From Niabella pedocola (GTDB lineage Bacteria > Bacteroidota > Bacteroidia > Chitinophagales > Chitinophagaceae): a stretch of DNA of 64,000 nt. The notes under the pieces were generated by a model. That model was not told the DNA's origin. It searched no databases and worked only from the letters and a program-made list of their open reading frames with translations. Where the stretch lies: positions 2,790,001 to 2,854,000 of the forward strand of contig NZ_JAJNEC010000005.1 in assembly GCF_021044425.1 (NCBI RefSeq), in the 5' to 3' direction. Made by a program: the position numbers and the translations under genes. This document shows, in pieces, positions 15,379 through 25,147 of the stretch; within the stretch, counting starts at the first letter, position 1; each line of letters opens with the position of its first letter.

Positions 15379-18258
15379 TTAGCGCCGCATCATGATCATG
15401 CCCGGAGATCCGCCTGAACGCCTGTTACCGCCGCCTCCGAATTTACGGGGGTAGTAAGAAAATGTGATCATATAATACTGCTGAAGCCCGTTGGTAACAG
15501 TAGTAATGGCGGCGTTATTCGCCAAAGAATTGACAATGTTTTTGTTTTGCCTCAGGAGATCGAATGCAGAAAGCCGTAGTTCTGCCTTTTGCTGCATGAA
15601 ACGGTAGATCGCATTGGCATTCCAGATGGTAGCCGTTACCGCTTCTCTGTTGGCAGCTTTATTGGTTTGATAGTTAACGGACGTGTTAAAGGTGAGTGAC
15701 TTGGTAATAAAATAATTGATATTGCTGGTGGTGGTATAATTGCGGATCATAGAGACCGGCTGTTTGCTGTTTGACTGACGGTTGCGGTTGGTGGAAACGA
15801 TTTCACCAATGCTGATATTGAATTTATCGATCCAGTTATACAGAACGTTGAAGTTGTTACTAAGACTGGTGTTGTCGGAAGTAGACATTTTATTGTTGAT
15901 ATATCCGGGACGGTTGTTGTTGTTTAGTGAAGCGGTATAATTGAAACTGATGGTGTTCATCTTATTGATATTGGTGGAAAAGTTGAGATTAAGGTTTCCG
16001 CCCAGGGTTCGTTGATGCCCCACATTAATAAGATATCGGATACTTCTGCCGGTAGAGTCTGACAGATATACCAGACTGTCGCCGATGGCCCGGCTTACAT
16101 CATTAAAATTGAATCCCAGTCTTGCCCCATAATTACTTTTACTATTGAGCCTTGCCCGGTTGATCTCAAAATTGTAGTTCACGTTTTTCGTTTTGGGCGC
16201 TTTCAGAAAAGGATTCCCTGCAATCATATTATATCGCTCGGCATCATCGATAATGGGATATAACTGGTCGATAGATGGCGGCTGGGCGCTCATATTGGCC
16301 CACACGTAAGAGTTGATCCGCATTGCGTTTTCCTTTTGATAGCTGAAGTTGGCATTCAGCGATGGAACAAATGCGTTGAACGAACGGTCGATGTTCCGGT
16401 TAAGGATGCTGGACTCATTGCTTTGGTTGAGGAACTGGTATCGCAGATCCATACCGAAGTTCAGCCAGTAATAATATTTGCCCCATACCGATTTGTTGAT
16501 GGACTTGTTAAAGTTCAGCGCGGGATTATAGCTGAAGTTTGTAAGTGTATTGGTATTGGTGAGGTGTTGGTTAACCACATACTGATGGGTAAGCGTATCC
16601 AGGTCAAAAGCGGTGGCATCCTGTTCATTCCGTGAGAAGTTGATGTTATTCATCAACGACATATTGATGTTGAAAAAGTTGTAGATGCCAAAAAGCAGGG
16701 GCCGGAGTCCATCATAATTCAAACCGATATTGGCATTGTAACTTTTATTGTAGTTATTATATTTACGATCGATGGTATTGGTATAAATACTGTCTGCCAA
16801 AGATTCCAGGGTGTTAATGGTTCCCCTGTTGGTCTGCGATTCATTATACCCGCCACCGAAGTTAATGGAGTAATTCTTCCGCGGATCGTCACGCATTTCA
16901 TAATCATTGGAGCGCATCCAGCCAAACATATAAAAGTTATTACTGTTGGAGGTAGAATAGCTGCTGCTGGAGTTCCGGCTCACCGCCGTGGTATCATTCC
17001 TGAAAACATTGGTTTGCCCCTCGCTGGAGCTCGTACTGTACTGGTTTACGTAGTTGGCACTGATGTTTACATAATTGCCGAACTTTTTCCGGTTCTCATA
17101 AAGAAATTTGACCGTATTACTGGTATTGTCGTTGTTGCTTTTATTGTTACTGATATTGCTCAGCTTATAGTTGTCAACTGTTTGTACACTGGTGCTGTTG
17201 GATAAATAATTCTTATACGTGTTCAGGTATCCGTAGTCGCTGGTAAAGCGGTTATAGAACTGGGAATTTTCAGATTCCGAGAAACTATGCTGCCATTTCA
17301 GATTGCCATAGGTTCGCCGGGTAATACCGTCATTGGCATTTCCTCTTCCCCCGTAAAAGAACCGGAAGTTCGATTTGAACGTGTTTTCCATAAACGCATT
17401 CTCGCCGGTACCTTCTTCCTTATTGATATTGTTAATGCCGGCGGCGACGCCTAACTGGTTCTTTTTATCATATGCCTGCGCCACCGCATCCCCGGTATAA
17501 CGGTTATCCGTTCCATATCCCGCGCCTACTTTACCAAACAGCCCTTTCTTTTTATCGGCTTTTAGTTTGATGTTCATGGAGTAAAGGGAGTCGGTCTTTT
17601 CTTCTGTATTGGTTAGCTTGGAAACATCTTTTTCCTGGTACAGTTGTATCTTTTCGATGGCATTCTTGGGAAGGTTCTGGGTGGCTGTTTGGGCGGCCCC
17701 GCCAAAAAAGGGCTTGCCGTCTACATATACCTTTTCCAGCTTCCGGCCGTTCATGGTAATGGTGCCATCTCCCCAAACGGTAAGCCCCGGCACGCGGAGG
17801 AGCATGTCTTCTACAACGGCGTTGGAATCCAGCTTGAAGGCATCGGGATTGATCTCCAGGGTATCGCCGTTCATACGCAGTGGCTGTACGGCTTTTATCA
17901 CTACTTCGTCTAACTCATCCTTACCCTGGTGGGTGAGGAACAGTTTTCCAAAGTTTGTGAGCATCGTGAGGGTATCCAGCTGGAAGTTCCGGATCAGCGG
18001 CCGGTATCCCGTATAGGAGATCATGCAGTACAGCGCTGTTTTTACCGGAATATTTTTAATCTCAAACTCGCCCTGGGTATTGGACAGCTGAAATTCCACG
18101 ATGCTGGAATCGGCCTGTTTATAAACGGTAACGGAGGCCGACTGTAAAGCATAATCGTTGATCGAATCATACAGGATGCCTTTGATAGAGCCGGTTTTTT
18201 TCTGGGCAAAAACTGCAAAAGGAAGCAGGATCAAGGTCAGTAGTACAAGGCGTCTCAT
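15379..18258 (-). CDS. Outer-membrane beta-barrel protein, TonB-receptor-like
   Basis: 959 residues. A signal peptide (MRRLVLLTLILLPFAVFAQ) is followed by a carboxypeptidase-regulatory-like beta-sandwich (about 24-105). A plug-like segment (TVWGDGTITMNGRKLEKVYV, about 155-175) leads into a long Asn/Ser/Tyr-rich barrel of the OMP_b-brl_3 type. It ends GGSPGMIMMRR and not with the usual terminal aromatic residue. It overlaps the preceding propeller gene by four bases (ATGA at 18255-18258), showing tight coupling. The cargo is unknown; such pairs are usually thought to take part in peptide or nutrient handling. Confidence 0.85.
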   Translation of the reverse strand: MRRLVLLTLILLPFAVFAQKKTGSIKGILYDSINDYALQSASVTVYKQADSSIVEFQLSNTQGEFEIKNIPVKTALYCMISYTGYRPLIRNFQLDTLTMLTNFGKLFLTHQGKDELDEVVIKAVQPLRMNGDTLEINPDAFKLDSNAVVEDMLLRVPGLTVWGDGTITMNGRKLEKVYVDGKPFFGGAAQTATQNLPKNAIEKIQLYQEKDVSKLTNTEEKTDSLYSMNIKLKADKKKGLFGKVGAGYGTDNRYTGDAVAQAYDKKNQLGVAAGINNINKEEGTGENAFMENTFKSNFRFFYGGRGNANDGITRRTYGNLKWQHSFSESENSQFYNRFTSDYGYLNTYKNYLSNSTSVQTVDNYKLSNISNNKSNNDNTSNTVKFLYENRKKFGNYVNISANYVNQYSTSSSEGQTNVFRNDTTAVSRNSSSSYSTSNSNNFYMFGWMRSNDYEMRDDPRKNYSINFGGGYNESQTNRGTINTLESLADSIYTNTIDRKYNNYNKSYNANIGLNYDGLRPLLFGIYNFFNINMSLMNNINFSRNEQDATAFDLDTLTHQYVVNQHLTNTNTLTNFSYNPALNFNKSINKSVWGKYYYWLNFGMDLRYQFLNQSNESSILNRNIDRSFNAFVPSLNANFSYQKENAMRINSYVWANMSAQPPSIDQLYPIIDDAERYNMIAGNPFLKAPKTKNVNYNFEINRARLNSKSNYGARLGFNFNDVSRAIGDSLVYLSDSTGRSIRYLINVGHQRTLGGNLNLNFSTNINKMNTISFNYTASLNNNNRPGYINNKMSTSDNTSLSNNFNVLYNWIDKFNISIGEIVSTNRNRQSNSKQPVSMIRNYTTTSNINYFITKSLTFNTSVNYQTNKAANREAVTATIWNANAIYRFMQQKAELRLSAFDLLRQNKNIVNSLANNAAITTVTNGLQQYYMITFSYYPRKFGGGGNRRSGGSPGMIMMRR

Positions 18259-19505
18259 TTTACAGCAGGATTGATTTTTAATTGGATGATAACAGGATTA
18301 CTGAATTTGCCGATCTGCTCCAGCAGTTCCTTCAGGAAGGGGGGCGGTTCATTATTATACCTGGAAAGAATACTGGCCTTTTCCTTTATCAGGTCGCTGG
18401 GAGAAACATAGGTATATACATAATCCTGATCGTAATTGCTGATTTTGGAAAAGATACCTGCGGGAAGATAACAGGTGGTACTGTCTGAAGTAATTTTTGA
18501 AAGATCGTAGAGAAGCGATGCATTTTTATTAAACACATAGCGTTTGTAACCCCAGGTATTGTCGTTCATACCAAAGAACAATACCTTATCCAGATCGATG
18601 ATATTGAAAAACGCCCGGATAGCCTTTCCGTATTTCGTTTTATAGCTACTGAAATCGATATTGTTCCGGAATGCCGTTGTGTAAAAGGACGACGGCATCG
18701 TATTGGCGGCCGGAAATACAAACCGGTATTCCGGTATCAGCGAATCATTCACCAGTTTATAAAGCGTGTTGTCATAATTTTTTTGAAGGTAAACGGTCGA
18801 GTCGTTCAGGGTCCGGTCGATATTGATGGAGATGTCGTCGAAATCGGTCGGAAGTTTGGCTACATTCAGAAAAGGGAAATAGGAGCGCTCCCGGGTATTG
18901 CCGTTCATGATATCCAGGTGGTACAGGACGGTGTCCTTTGCATACTTGTTGTAGCGGCTGTTACGTACCAGGTACCGCCCGTTCATATAATACAGGTTGT
19001 TGAGTGCATAAAAGGGTACCGGCTGTTTTTCAACCCGGTATTGTTCGTTGTTGCCCAGGTATAATAACTCAATGTTTTTGTATTTGGAAAAATCCCTGTT
19101 GCCCGGCTTTTGGGTCATTTGCAGTACTTTGGAAAACGGGATGGTGTAATTCTTATTGGTGCTTGTAAAAAAAATGGCGTTTTTGGCGTAACTGTATTGA
19201 AGCGGCCCCAGCTTGTATTTTTTCTTTTTGAACTTATGCAGGAATTTTCCCTCTTTGTTGAATATAAGGATCGAGTTGGACTCGTTGTCCATAAAAACCA
19301 GCCGGTCCGGGGTTACCACAAAGTCGGCCATATTGTTGAAATAACTGGTGGAGGTGGTTTCAAGCGGAATCAGCCGGATCTCGGAAAAGAGATTGGCCGC
19401 CTTTATACCCAATGCGTTATCCGGAACGATGTATAGCGCCTGGTCCTGTGCGGGAGCGGTCAGCCTTAACAGGAACACACAGGCAACGGTCAAAAAATAT
19501 CTCAT
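18255..19505 (-). CDS. Secreted 6-bladed beta-propeller protein
   Basis: 416 residues with a signal peptide (MRYFLTVACVFLLRLTAPAQ). The start of the mature part (EIRLIPLETTSTSYF) and the VVTPDRLVFMDN...ILIFNKEGKFLHKF repeat are characteristic of the Bacteroidota 6-bladed beta-propeller family. Such proteins lie outside the inner membrane and usually pair with a barrel protein. Its stop overlaps the start of the barrel gene by four bases, so translation is likely coupled. Confidence 0.8.
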   Translation of the reverse strand: MRYFLTVACVFLLRLTAPAQDQALYIVPDNALGIKAANLFSEIRLIPLETTSTSYFNNMADFVVTPDRLVFMDNESNSILIFNKEGKFLHKFKKKKYKLGPLQYSYAKNAIFFTSTNKNYTIPFSKVLQMTQKPGNRDFSKYKNIELLYLGNNEQYRVEKQPVPFYALNNLYYMNGRYLVRNSRYNKYAKDTVLYHLDIMNGNTRERSYFPFLNVAKLPTDFDDISINIDRTLNDSTVYLQKNYDNTLYKLVNDSLIPEYRFVFPAANTMPSSFYTTAFRNNIDFSSYKTKYGKAIRAFFNIIDLDKVLFFGMNDNTWGYKRYVFNKNASLLYDLSKITSDSTTCYLPAGIFSKISNYDQDYVYTYVSPSDLIKEKASILSRYNNEPPPFLKELLEQIGKFSNPVIIQLKINPAVK

Positions 19506-19539
19506 AAAAAGTTTTGCGGAAGATACCCCGGATTTCTGT

Positions 19540-19558
19540 TCTACGATTTTTTCGTAGA
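19540..19558. repeat. Perfect 7-bp inverted repeat between divergent genes
   Basis: TCTACGA (19540-19546) and TCGTAGA (19552-19558) flank five T's. It lies 35 bases upstream of the propeller gene start, so it may be an operator or part of the 5' leader. No regulator is assigned. Confidence 0.45.
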
Positions 19559-19662
19559 CTGTTTAACGTTTTATTGTGACTGAACAAACGATCGGTTGTT
19601 AGATGTTTTAAAGTACTTCCGGAAAATGCGGCTAAACCACGGGGATTTTATAACTCAAATTG

Positions 19663-19670
19663 TACTTTTG
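19663..19670 (+). promoter_or_regulatory. -7 element for the Nudix regulator gene
   Basis: TACTTTTG fully matches TAnnTTTG, 17 bases before the ATG at 19688. No good -33 box was found at the expected distance. Confidence 0.4.
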
Positions 19671-19687
19671 TAACCATCACGAAAACA

Positions 19688-20392
19688 ATGGCTAAAAGTT
19701 CAAATCTGAAAACGGCGGCGCTGGAGAAAAGCAGTCACCTGGAGTATTTTAAAATCGCGGTGTCCGTCGATTGCGTCATTTTCGGATACGAGGAAAAGGA
19801 ACTGAAGGTATTACTGATCAAATCGGACCTGAAGGAATTTGCCGGACTGTATTCCTTGCTGGGAGACCTGGTGCGGCCCGATGAGGATCTTGATAAAGCG
19901 TCTTACCGGATACTAAAAGAGCGAACCGACCTGGATGATGTATTCCTGCAGCAGGTGCATACTTTCGGTACGGTAAACCGGCATCCATCGGGAAGGGTGG
20001 TTTCAACAGCCTACTACTCCCTTGTAAACATTAATAACCATAAACTCAAGATCAATAATAATGACCTGCGCTGGCACACCGTAAAAAATGTGCACAAGCT
20101 GGCATTCGATCACAAGGAAATTTTGGCCACCAGCCTGCTGCATCTGCGCGGGCAGATTGAGGAACACCCGGTAATACACAATCTGCTGGATGAAAAATTT
20201 TCACTCCGGGAACTGCAGGAAGTGTATGAGGCGATCCTGAATACACCGCTGGACCGCCGAAACTTCCGTAAAAAAATCACTCTTAAAAACTGGCTGGTAG
20301 ACCTTAATGAAATGGAGGATAATGTATCTCACCGTCCAGGAAAGCTCTATAAGTTTAAGCCCAAATTGATCAAAAACAACAAGTTAACCTAA
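19688..20392 (+). CDS. Nudix-type transcriptional regulator (NrtR/AraR family)
   Basis: 234 residues. The N-terminal 140 residues form a Nudix-like fold (VSVDCVIFGYEEKELKVLLI, then LLGDLVRPDEDLDKASYRIL) in which the catalytic Nudix box is degenerate. The C-terminal 80 residues form a winged helix (FSLRELQEVYEAILNTPLDR, then RKKITLKNWLV). This two-domain form is that of NrtR-like regulators. In Bacteroides the family member AraR controls L-arabinose genes. Here the gene directly precedes a SusCD locus with a GH127 arabinofuranosidase, which supports a similar role. Sugar binding and not hydrolysis is the likely input. Two inverted-repeat operator candidates follow the gene. Confidence 0.87.
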   Translation: MAKSSNLKTAALEKSSHLEYFKIAVSVDCVIFGYEEKELKVLLIKSDLKEFAGLYSLLGDLVRPDEDLDKASYRILKERTDLDDVFLQQVHTFGTVNRHPSGRVVSTAYYSLVNINNHKLKINNNDLRWHTVKNVHKLAFDHKEILATSLLHLRGQIEEHPVIHNLLDEKFSLRELQEVYEAILNTPLDRRNFRKKITLKNWLVDLNEMEDNVSHRPGKLYKFKPKLIKNNKLT

Positions 20393-20415
20393 CGTATAAT
20401 TTTTTTTGCAGACAT

Positions 20416-20432
20416 TGTGTACTTTGTACACA
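20416..20432. promoter_or_regulatory. Operator candidate 1 of the arabinoside locus
   Basis: A perfect inverted repeat: TGTGTAC, spacer TTT, GTACACA. It lies just upstream of a TACTTTTG -7 match at 20441-20448, where a -33 contact would be expected. A second copy sits 53 bp downstream, centre to centre. Confidence 0.7.
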
Positions 20433-20440
20433 TAATGATG

Positions 20441-20448
20441 TACTTTTG
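20441..20448 (+). promoter_or_regulatory. -7 element of the susC promoter
   Basis: TACTTTTG is a full TAnnTTTG match lying between the two operator candidates. The nearest upstream TTG (20415-20417) is 23 bp away, slightly more than the usual 19-21. Transcription would start near 20455, upstream of operator 2. Confidence 0.5.
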
Positions 20449-20468
20449 ATATTGTATTTTTCAATTAA

Positions 20469-20485
20469 CGTGTATTAAGTACACA
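20469..20485. promoter_or_regulatory. Operator candidate 2 of the arabinoside locus
   Basis: CGTGTAT, spacer TAA, GTACACA: the right arm is identical to operator 1 and the left arm matches at five of seven bases. The centre is 53 bp from that of operator 1, about five helical turns. It falls in the predicted 5' leader of susC. Confidence 0.65.
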
Positions 20486-20514
20486 ATTGATATTAAAACA
20501 ATAATTGTTTGTCT

Positions 20515-23511
20515 ATGTACATGAGAAGATTGTTTGCAGCATCGTTTGCATTGCTATTGCTGTTGTTATTTTCAGCCATTACCAGTGCTCAAACCCGCAC
20601 TATCAGCGGTATGGTTTCCGATTCCAAAACAGGGGAGCCGCTTGCGGGTGTTACCGTTTCCATTGTGGGCCGCTCACTGGCTACGTTAACAGATTCCAGC
20701 GGCACCTACCACATTTTTGCAGGCAGCTCGGTAAGCGCCCTGCAGTTTTCGTTTATCGGCTATGCTACCCAAACGGTAAAACTTGCGGGTGACCGGCTGG
20801 ATGTATCCCTGGTGCCGGAAATCGCCAACCTTGAAAGCGTGGTGGTGATCGGGTACGGCACCGCAAAAAAGAAAGACCTTACCGGGTCTGTGGCGCTGGT
20901 CACCTCAAAAGATTTTAATAAGGGGCAGGCAACTACACCGGAGCAGCTGATCGCCGGTAAGGTGGCGGGCGTGCAGATCACCTCCAATAACGGTGCACCC
21001 GGCAGCGGGAGTACGATCCGTATCCGGGGAGGGGCTTCGCTGAATGCCAGCAATGACCCGCTGATTGTGATTGATGGAGTGCCACTGAGCAACGACGGGC
21101 TTTCCGGCTCCCCGAATCCGCTGGCGCTGATCAACCCCAACGACATTGAATCCTTCAGTATCCTGAAAGATGCTTCTGCAACGGCCATCTATGGTTCGAG
21201 GGCATCTAACGGCGTGATCCTGATTGTTACAAAAAAGGGCAGGCGGGGTAAGCCGGTGATCAATTTCAATACGCAGTTTTCGGTTTCCAAACTGCCGGGA
21301 TATGCCGATGTATTATCTGCAGATGAATTCAGGAATTATATAAACACCAATGGGGATGCCGCCCAAATTGCCTTAATGGGCAAGGCGTCTACCAACTGGC
21401 AGAAGGAGATTTACCGCACCGGCATCGGTTCAGATAATAATCTCAGTGTTTCCGGTGCTGCGGCAAAAGGAAAGTTGCCCTACCGGATTTCGGTAGGCTA
21501 CCTGAAACAGCAGGGGGTTTTAAAGACCAGCGACCTGGAGCGCAAATCAGCGGGCATCAACCTGAGCCCCTCCCTGCTGGATGATCATCTGAAAATAGAT
21601 ATCAATGTAAAAGCGGCCCGCTCTGATGCGCGTTTTGCAAACACCGGGGCCATTGCGGCGGCCGTGAATTTTGATCCCACACAACCGGTATATTCAGGCG
21701 GCAACCGGTACAACGGCTATTATGAATGGCTGGATCCTTCTGCCGTAAGCGGTTTAAAATCGCTGGCACCCCGGAACCCGGTGGGTTTATTGATGGACTA
21801 CAACAATAACGGAACAAATATCAGGAGCATCGGTAACATCCAGTTTGATTACAAGTTCCATTTTCTTCCGGAGTTACGGGCCAACCTGAACCTGGGATAT
21901 GATGTGGCACATGGATACGGAAAGATATTTGTAAACGACAGTGCAGCCCAAAAATATGGCTCCGTAGTAGAAGGGAAGCAATACAACGGGCAGGCAGATA
22001 AATATGCTTCCTGGCGGGATAACGGTCTGGTTGAATTTTACCTGAACTATACCCGGCTGTTTAACCGGCATAAGATCGATCTTACGGCGGGGTATGGCTA
22101 TTATGATTTTGTAACCCGTAACATCAACTTTGCCAGCTATGATGCCAGCGGCGACCTCATTCCCAAAACCACACCCAACTTTGCGCTGGATAAGCCGCGG
22201 TATACCATGCTTTCTTATTATGGCCGTTTAAATTACAGTTTTAACGACCGCTACCTGTTAACGGCTGCGCTTCGTACCGATGGCTCTTCAAAATTTAATT
22301 CCAATAACCGCTGGGGAATATTTCCTTCTGCCGCCTTTGCCTGGAAGCTGAAAGATGAAGCATTTCTGAAAAGCAGTTCCACGGTAAGCGACCTGAAACT
22401 CCGCCTGGGATACGGGGTTACCGGCCAGCAGGACGGGATCGGGAATTTTGATTATATCTCCTATTATAATTTAAGCTCGGCCACCGCCACTTACCAGCTG
22501 GGCGATCAGTATTATCAGATGTATCGTCCGGGTGGCTATTACTACGAGCGTAAATGGGAACAAACCACTACCTACAACGCCGGACTGGATTATGGATTTA
22601 TCAATAACCGCATTTACGGAAGTATTGATGTCTATTATAAAAAAACCACGGATCTGTTAAATGAGATCAACCAGCCGGCCGGTACCAATTTTACCAATAA
22701 GATCGTTGCCAACATCGGCAGCATGGAAAACAGGGGCGTAGAATTTTTGCTCAATGTGGTACCGGTACAAAGCAAAGACCTTACCTGGAATGTAAATTTC
22801 AACGCTACCTACAATAAAAACCAGATCACAAAATTAACGGTGGTAGATGATCCTTCTTACCCGGGTGCACAAAACGGCGGCATTACCGGAGGCGTGGGTA
22901 ACCTTATACAGATCCATTCTGTAAATTATCCGCGTTCTTCGTTTTATGTATTGCAACAGGTGTATAACGAAGCCGGCAAACCGGTGGAAGGCGTTTTTGT
23001 AGACCGAAATAAGGAAGGATTGATCAACGAAAATGACTTCTACCGGTATAAAAACCCCGATCCCCGGTTCTTCCTGGGCCTGGGTTCATCCGTTAACTAC
23101 AAGAAACTTTCCGCCGGCTTTAGTGCCCGGGCCAATATCGGCAATTATGTTTATAATAACGTGATCTCTGCAACGGCGTTAGGAACAAATATCCTGAACC
23201 CCCTGAAATACCTCAACAACGGTTCCAGCGACCTGTTGCTGACCGGTTTTGCCGGTGGTGGCGATAAGCTCATCTTCTCGGATTATTATATTGAAAACGC
23301 TTCCTTCCTGCGGATGGATAATATATACCTGGGCTATGATTTTGGAAAACTGTTTCCCCAAACCGGTAATCTCCGTATGAACCTGAGTGCGCAGAATGTA
23401 TTTGTGATCACCAAGTATAAAGGACTGGATCCTGAAGTACAGGGCGGTATTGATAATAATTTCTATCCCCGGCCACGGGTATTTGTGCTGGGATTAAATC
23501 TCGATTTTTAA
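20515..23511 (+). CDS. SusC/RagA-family TonB-linked outer-membrane transporter
   Basis: 998 residues from the ATG at 20515; a TTG at 20509 and an ATG at 20521 are alternatives. The signal peptide is followed by a carboxypeptidase-like beta-sandwich (about 25-105), the TonB-contact segment VVVIGYGTAKKKDLTGSV, the SusC plug with DPLIVIDGVPLS and SILKDASATAIYGSRASNGV, and a barrel ending in VLGLNLDF. There is no STN domain, so it is controlled by the neighbouring Nudix regulator and not by sigma/anti-sigma signalling. With SusD it imports oligosaccharides across the outer membrane. susD follows after 39 bases. Confidence 0.95.
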   Translation: MYMRRLFAASFALLLLLLFSAITSAQTRTISGMVSDSKTGEPLAGVTVSIVGRSLATLTDSSGTYHIFAGSSVSALQFSFIGYATQTVKLAGDRLDVSLVPEIANLESVVVIGYGTAKKKDLTGSVALVTSKDFNKGQATTPEQLIAGKVAGVQITSNNGAPGSGSTIRIRGGASLNASNDPLIVIDGVPLSNDGLSGSPNPLALINPNDIESFSILKDASATAIYGSRASNGVILIVTKKGRRGKPVINFNTQFSVSKLPGYADVLSADEFRNYINTNGDAAQIALMGKASTNWQKEIYRTGIGSDNNLSVSGAAAKGKLPYRISVGYLKQQGVLKTSDLERKSAGINLSPSLLDDHLKIDINVKAARSDARFANTGAIAAAVNFDPTQPVYSGGNRYNGYYEWLDPSAVSGLKSLAPRNPVGLLMDYNNNGTNIRSIGNIQFDYKFHFLPELRANLNLGYDVAHGYGKIFVNDSAAQKYGSVVEGKQYNGQADKYASWRDNGLVEFYLNYTRLFNRHKIDLTAGYGYYDFVTRNINFASYDASGDLIPKTTPNFALDKPRYTMLSYYGRLNYSFNDRYLLTAALRTDGSSKFNSNNRWGIFPSAAFAWKLKDEAFLKSSSTVSDLKLRLGYGVTGQQDGIGNFDYISYYNLSSATATYQLGDQYYQMYRPGGYYYERKWEQTTTYNAGLDYGFINNRIYGSIDVYYKKTTDLLNEINQPAGTNFTNKIVANIGSMENRGVEFLLNVVPVQSKDLTWNVNFNATYNKNQITKLTVVDDPSYPGAQNGGITGGVGNLIQIHSVNYPRSSFYVLQQVYNEAGKPVEGVFVDRNKEGLINENDFYRYKNPDPRFFLGLGSSVNYKKLSAGFSARANIGNYVYNNVISATALGTNILNPLKYLNNGSSDLLLTGFAGGGDKLIFSDYYIENASFLRMDNIYLGYDFGKLFPQTGNLRMNLSAQNVFVITKYKGLDPEVQGGIDNNFYPRPRVFVLGLNLDF

Positions 23512-23550
23512 ATCATTGGATCTGTAACAACTTATAAACAACGAACACAG

Positions 23551-25131
23551 ATGAAAAAAATAATGATTGTAGCAAGCCTGGTCGTGTTAACGCTGTCCTG
23601 CAGTAAGAAACTGGACCGGCTTCCCAAGAACGATATCACCGCAGGGCAGGTATACAGCACTCCACAGGGTTATATAGAGGCTGCTGCTAAAGTATATGGC
23701 GCCTATGCGCTCACCAGTAATATCGGACCGGCAAGTCCTCCCGGAGGCGGCGATATCAAAGGCATTGATGAAGGATTTTCCGATTTTTTGCGGCTGTTCT
23801 GGGGCGCGCAGGAGCTGAGTACCGACGAAGCCGTGATCGCCTGGGGCGATGCGGGTATCCAGGACTTTCATAACATGAACTGGTCTTCCAGTAACCCCTT
23901 TCTTACAGGGCTGTATTACCGGAGCCTTTATCAGATTACGCTGGCTAATGATTTTATAAAAAATGCGGCCGACGAGGTGTTAAATGCAAAGGGGTTCGGG
24001 GCGGCCGACGTGGCCAATATTGTAAGCTTCCGGAATGAAGCCCGTTTCCTGCGGGCTTACCAGTACTGGGCCTTGCTGGATCTTTTTGGCAATCCGCCCT
24101 TTGTTACCGAAAACGATGTGATCGGTTCCAATGCCTTGCCCAAACAGATTGGCCGGCCTGCTTTGTTCGCCTATGTTGAATCAGAATTAAAGGAGCTGGA
24201 AAACCTCTTGCCCAATGCGCGTACCAGCGATTATGGAAGAGCAGATAAAGGAGCCGTATGGGCCCTGCTGGCCCGCCTGTATTTAAATGCGGAAGCCTAT
24301 ACCGGCACTGCACGTTACAATGATGCGGTAGCCTATTCAAAAAAAGTGGCGGATGCCGGATATAGTCTTGTCGGCAACTACCAAAATCTGATGCGTGCCG
24401 ATAATCAAAAGAATACCAATGAATTTATTCTTACCATCAACTATGACGGTACCCGTACTCAGAATTATGGTGGAACCACGTTTCTTACGCATGCTGCCGT
24501 TGGAGGTAATATGCCGGCTGCACAGTTTGGTATCGACGGGGGATGGGGCGGCATCCGTACCACAAAGGCACTGGTAAATCTTTTCCCGGATCCCAGCGGC
24601 AATACCGATAAGCGGGCGCAGTTCTGGACCTCCGGACAGTTGCTGGAGATCAATGATCAGACCAAATTTGAGCAGGGTTATGCGATCACAAAATTCAAAA
24701 ATATTGAAATGGTATCCGGTAAGCCGGGCAGCAATCTCACGTTTCCGGATATGGACTTTCCCATCTTCCGGCTGGCGGAACAGTACCTGATTTATGCGGA
24801 GGCTGTATTGCGCGGCGGAACAGGTGGCGATGCTTCCACTGCACTGGGATATATCAATGCGTTGCGTACAAGGGCCGGTGCGGCCACCGTTGGCTCGGGT
24901 CAGCTGACCACTGATTTTGTCCTGGATGAGCGGGCGCGGGAGCTGTATTGGGAAGGGTTCCGGCGTACCGATCTGATCCGCTATAAACGGTTCACCACTG
25001 CCGGCTACCTGTGGCCATGGAAGGGCGGCACGGTAAACGGAAAGGCGGTGGAAGACTGGCGGAATGTGTATCCGATACCGGTGGCCGACAAGAATGCAAA
25101 TCCGAACCTGCAGCAAAACCCCAACTATTAA
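23551..25131 (+). CDS. SusD/RagB-family glycan-binding lipoprotein
   Basis: 526 residues. A lipoprotein signal peptide (MKKIMIVASLVVLTLSC, Cys17 the lipidation site) is followed by KKLDRLPKNDITAG, the usual SusD opening. The helical repeat segment FRNEARFLRAYQYWALLDLF and the C-terminal ELYWEGFRRTDLIRYKRF are family signatures. It caps the SusC channel at the cell surface and binds the glycan. It lies in an operon with susC and the SusE-like gene. Confidence 0.95.
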   Translation: MKKIMIVASLVVLTLSCSKKLDRLPKNDITAGQVYSTPQGYIEAAAKVYGAYALTSNIGPASPPGGGDIKGIDEGFSDFLRLFWGAQELSTDEAVIAWGDAGIQDFHNMNWSSSNPFLTGLYYRSLYQITLANDFIKNAADEVLNAKGFGAADVANIVSFRNEARFLRAYQYWALLDLFGNPPFVTENDVIGSNALPKQIGRPALFAYVESELKELENLLPNARTSDYGRADKGAVWALLARLYLNAEAYTGTARYNDAVAYSKKVADAGYSLVGNYQNLMRADNQKNTNEFILTINYDGTRTQNYGGTTFLTHAAVGGNMPAAQFGIDGGWGGIRTTKALVNLFPDPSGNTDKRAQFWTSGQLLEINDQTKFEQGYAITKFKNIEMVSGKPGSNLTFPDMDFPIFRLAEQYLIYAEAVLRGGTGGDASTALGYINALRTRAGAATVGSGQLTTDFVLDERARELYWEGFRRTDLIRYKRFTTAGYLWPWKGGTVNGKAVEDWRNVYPIPVADKNANPNLQQNPNY

Positions 25132-25147
25132 TTTTTAAACTGGCAAT

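Noticed and set aside
24337..25116. 259-codon minus-strand frame
   Set aside because: It is the antisense of susD. The GC-rich third positions keep the frame open; there is no recognisable protein.
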